A stretch of DNA of 64,000 nucleotides from Dryococelus australis (taxonomy: Eukaryota > Arthropoda > Insecta > Phasmatodea > Phasmatidae), in the NCBI GenBank assembly GCA_029891345.1, contig CM056998.1:170710332-170774331 (forward strand), written 5' to 3'. The notes under the pieces are model-generated. The model was not told the DNA's origin. It worked only from the letters and a program-made list of their open reading frames with translations, and searched no databases. Numbering within the stretch: the first letter of the stretch is position 1; every line of letters begins with the position of its first letter. Made by a program: the position numbers and the translations under genes. Shown here piece after piece: positions 59,262 to 64,000 of the stretch.

Positions 59262-59830
59262 GTTTGTAGAAATAAAATATAAAGTTTTTGTTGAAATGTA
59301 AAATCTTTGGGATTATCTTGTGGGGATTAATGAAACATCATTTTAACTTTAGGGAATATAAATTTCATTGGCGGGACTTGTGAAATTTTTTTCGCTGTAC
59401 GTAAGACAGGGTAATGCATTCGGAAGAGTCCAAACTTCTCTGCACGAAGGTGCGGGACCTTGGATCGACAACAAGGTCAGGGTGCTTAGACCAGGGAGTT
59501 CTCCAGCCATCAGAAAGATGCGCTCTGGGCTGATGTACGGGGAGAGGGTCGGGGGTACGTAGCCTTGAAAAAGAACTCTCTTTTCGCGCAAAGACGCAGA
59601 CTGGATAAGGGGAGGGGGAGGGAGCCTGCTGCTGGCAGCACCGACGTAAGCAGTTCTCGTGGGTTAGTGCCATGTTAGTTCTTCGCAAACACTTGTCTTG
59701 GATAGACGTATACACCAGCTCTCCCAACTTCACTGGGCAGGTCGACAGTTGGTGGGATTTCGTGCCACGATCAAGAGGTTCAGTAGTCAGCAGGCTTCGG
59801 AGAGTGTAGGCATATCATACGTCTGAGTGT
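59262..59830 (-). repeat. segment shared in inverse orientation with element 1 (21,710-22,650)
   Basis: The inverse of this stretch carries CCCCACAAGATAAT, ACATTTCAACAAAA and a C-rich middle like the tandem-repeat region of element 1. It ends at the ACACTCTCCGAAGCC block shared by both. Confidence 0.7.
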
Positions 59831-60129
59831 TATCCGCGATTCTCGTTTTAATATAAAAATAATCTCATAACTTTTTTTAAATTATCGGGAAAAATTATTT
59901 TCGTGTGTTAAACATATATAGTGTGTTTACGTGTAAATCCTGTTTCTGAGTTCGGTCGACGAAACTTCGCAGCATTTTCAACTGTTATTTCAGTAACTAG
60001 TGCCGTGAATTTCACAGATTTAACGGAAATATTTGTAGTACGTCCTTTATTTTAAATAATTAAAAATAATATATTGAACATTTCTATAAAGTGTTGTGGT
60101 ATTAATCCATCCGAATCTCCTTACGCATC

Positions 60130-61505
60130 GATGGAAAAAAAATTGTGTTGAAAGTGAATTCTTATTCTTACAATAATGAAACTTTTCGTTAGAAATCATG
60201 CTAATTTTTTTTTATCGTTTTTATGTCTGTTGTAGGACGAATAGTGTATTCAGAGTTTTTGCCGTAAATTTAAACTCAGCCGCGCTCCACGTATATAGTC
60301 AGGCTCTAGACGTAAGCTCGACTCATTCATTCACCAACTTCCCAGGCAGAAGGATGTGTTTTGGGGGAGCTCCTGGTGCGATGTCATTTATTTAAAAAAA
60401 ACAGGACAGGTGGGTTCCGTAATTAATTTAGTGATTGTCATATACATGTGTTCGTTAGCCATTTAATTTATTTGGAAACATTCGGTTTGTATTTTCGTTC
60501 CTTTAAGAGTTTTTCACCTCAATCTATAATCAAACATGGACCGACGCAGGTTATGTTTGCTCTCAACACAGCTTATAAGTAGATATTAGTGCTATATCCA
60601 AGTCAGTGCTTCAGCGATCTCCCGAGCGAATGGACGTATATTAAACGTTTTCTTTTTTATGTATTTTAATAAATTAATTTCTTTTTAATAAGTCATTTAA
60701 CGTATGGATTCCGTTTCAAAATTTTCCTCACCAGTCTTACAGGTGGACGGACATGTTATAAAATCATGTCAGGTACGTGGGAGAGGCATCAAGTAGTGCC
60801 ATTTTAAAATACCTTGTTATTGTGTTTGTTAGCTGTTTAATTTATAGGGACATTTTTGCTTTGTTGTAGATTGTTAATTTTCTTTAGGACACCAGGTTAT
60901 TCGTAAGTAGAATTCGTTTGAAATATACTTCATGTAAACACTCCGAAATTTATCTCATGTGATAACTATACTTAATGTTTTCTCTTTCTGTTTAATCACC
61001 AAATAATGGCCTATCTCCCAACACCGTCTACAAGCAATATCACTACCAACTCAAAAAAATTACACTTATGCAATTCTTACACAAAACACATCACACATAT
61101 GCCCTGTCTCAAACCCGTCACATCCCATGGACTGCCAGAGCTCCAAGGGTGAGTATGTACCTGAGCTGATCCCCAACCTACAAAAAGAAAGAAAGAAAAT
61201 AATAAATTTGACCCTTAGTACACTCTTGCAACAAACACGAGAAAATTATCTGATTAAGATGGGATTAAAAATTTCTGATCGGATTTAATCGGATTAAAAT
61301 TAACCCTTTCATACTTTTAATCCTTTCAATACATTTTGTCCTTTCAATCTATTTAATTAACCTTGTAAATCAATTTAATTAACTCTTTCAATAAATTTAA
61401 CTAGCCCTTTCAATAAATTTAATTAGCCCTTGCAATCAATTTAACCCTTTGATATCAATAAAGGCGGCATCCCTTTGTATCTAGAACCCGCGCGCCTCTA
61501 CTACT
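60130..61505 (-). repeat. right terminal inverted repeat (element 2)
   Basis: This is the inverse of the left arm, including AATAACCTGGTGTCCTAAA. Its outer part has several AACCCTTTCAAT / CAATTTAATTAA iterons (61,295-61,450). The conserved GATATCAATAAAGGCGGCAT and the CCTCTACTACT end follow. It differs from the left arm by about a tenth. Confidence 0.88.
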
Positions 61506-61511
61506 TCTAGG

Positions 61512-61684
61512 TTTATGGAAAATAAATATTTAAGACGAAAATTCATGCAACTAACAAACCGTAATTTCTAGATCGCTGAGAGTAACAGCGTAAACAAACC
61601 AACATTGCCGGTGCTGTATCAGTTTTAGGAAGACTGATGTGCTTGTGTTGTGCTATGAGGAGGGAGCGTGGTGACTATGGACCA
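61512..61684. other. right flank of element 2
   Basis: No gene or repeat recognised. Confidence 0.4.
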
Positions 61685-61760
61685 GCGTCGGAATGCAAGG
61701 TTGGGGGAAACGGGATATCCCCGAGAAAACCCGCTGACCAAAGGGTCATTTAAAATTTAA
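61685..61760 (-). mobile_element. SINE body fragment (minus strand)
   Basis: On the minus strand it reads CAGCGGGTTTTCTCGGGGAT, followed by CCCGTTTCCCCC and TGCATTCCGACGCTGGTCCA. This is the central domain of the SINE at 17,556. The tRNA head is absent. Confidence 0.6.
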
Positions 61761-62880
61761 ATCTTATATCCCCTGGATGGCTGTAATGCCTGTATAAAAC
61801 ACATACTGTATCTTGAACCAGCCGTTAATGTCTTATTTCACTTGCGCCACTCGGCCTCCGCGAACTACAGAAGGTAATGCCGTGACCTAATGTAAAGAGA
61901 GTTCTCTACAGAGAGCGCTCTTTCAGATCACCTGGCGAGAGCGCTTTTCAGCGCGCTCTCGCACTTCTCGCCATCTCGGTTCGGGACGATGCTCTCTCTC
62001 TCTCTCTCTTTAGTGAACAAACAGCATAATACGATGAAAGCAGCTGGAAGTTTTAAATGGCTCTTGTAATCAGTGCTGTGCGAACGTATGCGTGGACAAT
62101 TAAAACAATAGTCATAAACTACTTTGCAGTGTGTTTCAGATACTAACTTCATTTTTGTAGCTAAAATAATTAACCACTAAATGCCCTTGGTGAGTGCAAT
62201 CAATACGTCCTGTTATGACCAAAACTGTCGCACATAATCACCAAATAAAATGAAGTCTAATAATAGTACTTTAATTAAATAATATGATGCCTTACACAAA
62301 TTTAACCTAACCGCTATGTGAAATAACATGAATTTATAGGCGTGAAAGAACATGGCGGATGCCAGAGTACAAGGATGTGAATCGAGTAGACTATAGGTAG
62401 AACTCTGTGCTTTATAGCTATTTCGCACTATCTCCGACAAACTGGACAATCCGGTAGCGTTCTCTGTGGCGTATTTCGCTCGCGCGCGCGTGTGTGGAGA
62501 GAGAGAGATACAGAGAGAGCGAGAGAGCACTCTCTGTGTCAGCTGAGAGTTTTGTCAGCTATAGTTGTAGCCTCGGAAACCTAGCTGATGTTACTGGAGT
62601 TACTGACTGGTGAAATCTACTAGTGTTGGCAGAGGCAGTAAGGTGCGGCTCGACATTTACTCCGCGAAGTATTCCGGAAATGTACCCTATCACTGTGTAC
62701 GCGAATTGAGGGAGTATGAATGGTTACTGATAATTATGCTACATTTTTAGAGGAAAGATTCACATGCGTGATGAACTTTACAACTTTGTGGAGTATAGTT
62801 CTTCCTATACCTGCAGTTGAGTGAGGGAAAACTGACTGACTGAGATATAAAGGGCCAGCCTCAAACGTTGGCCCTGGAAA
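61761..62880. other. stretch without a gene, with GA/CT-rich simple repeats
   Basis: CT repeats near 61,991-62,010 and GA-rich repeats near 62,497-62,530. Several GAGAGC / GCTCTC words near 61,895-61,960 can pair. No coding motif. Confidence 0.45.
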
Positions 62881-62889
62881 TAAAAAAAT

Positions 62890-63306
62890 ATGGAGGAAAC
62901 ACTCATTATGCAATGTATGCAGCCACTGATTCCCATGCCTGAACGTTCGCCTGACATGTCGCCCATCGGACATGTCTGGGATATGCTTAGTCAACGACTT
63001 GTTTGTAACGGACCTCCAGCAACCACTGTCGATGCATCGTGGACTCGAATACAAACCGCGTGGAGGGAGATTCCCCAGTAACATACCCAGGTCCTCTCTG
63101 ATTTCATGCCACTACGTTTAAGGTCTCTGATTGTAGAACGTGGGGGCTTCACGCCATACTGAATTCGCATGGACAGAGAATTTTAACAGTTCTGTAATCA
63201 TAATCAATTGTGTATCTCAATCATCATGCACCTAATCCGTGGTGTAAATTACATTTGTCACATTTATCCTTCTTTGTGTGATATTTTTCACAAACGTTAG
63301 TGTATG
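62890..63306 (+). mobile_element. Tc1/mariner transposase C-terminal fragment, copy 1
   Basis: The plus strand encodes RSPDMSPIGHVWDMLSQRLV, then PPATTVDASWTRIQTAWREIPQ in two adjoining parts. A TAA (63,079-63,081, where Gln is likely) comes next. The final part then continues with HTQVLSDFMP and ERGGFTPY to a TGA at about 63,160. This is the last third of a Tc1-type DDE transposase, including the D-x-P-I-E-like site (Gly replaces Glu in PIGHVWD). The 5' two-thirds are missing. The element 3' end is near ACGTTAGTGT (about 63,303). Confidence 0.85.
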
Positions 63307-63681
63307 TTGGTAAGTACTAAATGGCTTCAATACTAGTTAATCTACATGTCATTAGCTACAACAGTCTCTTTTTACCAGGAACAAAAAAAATCCGCTTTGG
63401 AATGAATCAACCATGCATTTTAATTAACTACTAAAACCTTTTATTCCAGTGAATACTATCCCTGTGCCAAGATGTCAGCTTGTATTAGCCCGCTTGTCCA
63501 CATGCATGGAAGATACTTGTTGTATTGCAGGAAAGTAGCGTATCATGAGCAATCAGCTATCAGAATCACATAATAAAAGAATAACATTTTAAATAAAAAT
63601 ATAATTTAGTTATGTATTTGGAATGAAGTGTATTACTACATTCAGCTTTCTATCATTAATGTTAGCTGTCTGATTTGCACG
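63307..63681. other. spacer between two convergent Tc1/mariner ends
   Basis: AT-rich. No gene recognised. Confidence 0.45.
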
Positions 63682-64000
63682 CACACTAACGTTCGTAAAA
63701 ATGCGACACCAAGAAGGGTACATGTGATTGAAATTAACTTTATACTACAGATTATGTAAATGACAAGTCACAACATATTAATATTACAGCACTGCACATG
63801 ATCTCTGTCCTTGGAAATTCAGTATGGTTTAAAGTACCTATATGCTGCAATCAGAGCCCCTAAATGCTGTGACATGGAATCAAAGAGGACCTGGATATGT
63901 TCCTGGTGAATCCCCATCCATGTGATTTGTATGCGAGTCGACAAGGCATCAACAGTGGTAGCTGGAAGACTACGATGAACAAGTTACCAGTAGTATATAA
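63682..64000 (-). mobile_element. Tc1/mariner transposase C-terminal fragment, copy 2 (runs off window)
   Basis: The minus strand encodes PATTVDALSTRIQITWMGIH, then QEHIQVLFDSM, and ends at a stop (63,819-63,821). The 3' noncoding end down to 63,682 matches copy 1 in inverse orientation, ending with ACGAACGTTAGTGTG. The typical GG of the C-terminal RGG.TPY motif is altered (YRYFKPY). The copy continues beyond the window edge. Confidence 0.8.

Larger units (their letters stand above)
44136..61505. mobile_element. Polinton (Maverick)-like element 2, about 17.4 kb (fossil)
   Basis: Long inverted termini (about 1.2-1.4 kb) begin AGTAGTAGAGG on both sides, and a 6-bp target duplication flanks the element. 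The size, AG-starting termini, 6-bp duplication and minus-strand type-B DNA polymerase (about 47,065-50,980) fit a Polinton. The right part holds a tandem array of small minus-strand proteins (57,054-59,261). A LINE ORF1 fragment and a SINE-like head lie inside as later insertions or captures. The arms differ by about a tenth by eye, so the element is old. It is broken in many places. No integrase, packaging ATPase, protease or capsid could be recognised. Confidence 0.85.

Overview
The window looks like a stretch of a large, repeat-rich insect genome (probably a neopteran, perhaps a polyneopteran). The evidence is the mix of element types: a Jockey-clade LINE, a Ty1/Copia element with a copia-style half-tRNA primer site, tRNA-derived SINEs sharing a central domain like those of insect SINEs, Tc1/mariner fragments, small inverted-repeat elements and two Polinton (Maverick)-like elements. 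Base composition is mostly AT-rich. I recognise no host gene, no rRNA, no intact tRNA gene and no CRISPR array. Almost every long open frame belongs to a mobile element, and nearly all are broken.

Layout. 1-3300: no recognisable gene. 3.3-7.5 kb: decayed Ty3/Gypsy pol and a possible 3' LTR. 9.1-9.7 and 19.7-20.4 kb: two diverged LTR-like repeats. 10.65-11.03 kb: a TTAA-flanked MITE. 12,361-16,937: a Ty1/Copia fossil with both LTRs, primer site, polypurine tract and a 5-bp target duplication. 17.55-17.8 kb: a SINE. 18.2-19.7 kb: a 300-bp direct repeat pair. 20,699-30,339: Polinton-like element 1. About 30.5-35.9 kb: a near full-length Jockey-type LINE with ORF1, ORF2 and a poly-A tail. 36-41.8 kb: fragments (GC-rich leader, hAT-like end, LINE endonuclease piece, MITE, hairpin, SINE). 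44,136-61,505: Polinton-like element 2. 62.9-64 kb: two Tc1/mariner transposase fragments facing each other.

The most interesting part is the pair of Polinton-like elements. Each has inverted termini starting AGTAGTAG, a 6-bp target duplication with one mismatch, and fossil type-B DNA polymerase on the minus strand. They share terminal arrays of short repeated motifs, a conserved non-coding block and a tRNA T-arm-like motif. Each also carries cargo I cannot match to the usual Polinton genes. Element 1 has a long Tyr/Ser/Phe/Gln repeat protein with a 684-bp frame-keeping internal duplication. Element 2 has a tandem array of small Cys-motif proteins, probably five diverged members. I see no integrase, packaging ATPase, protease or capsid gene in either element.

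All calls are by eye from sequence and translated frames. Family names rest on motif recognition, not on searches. Percent differences are rough estimates.
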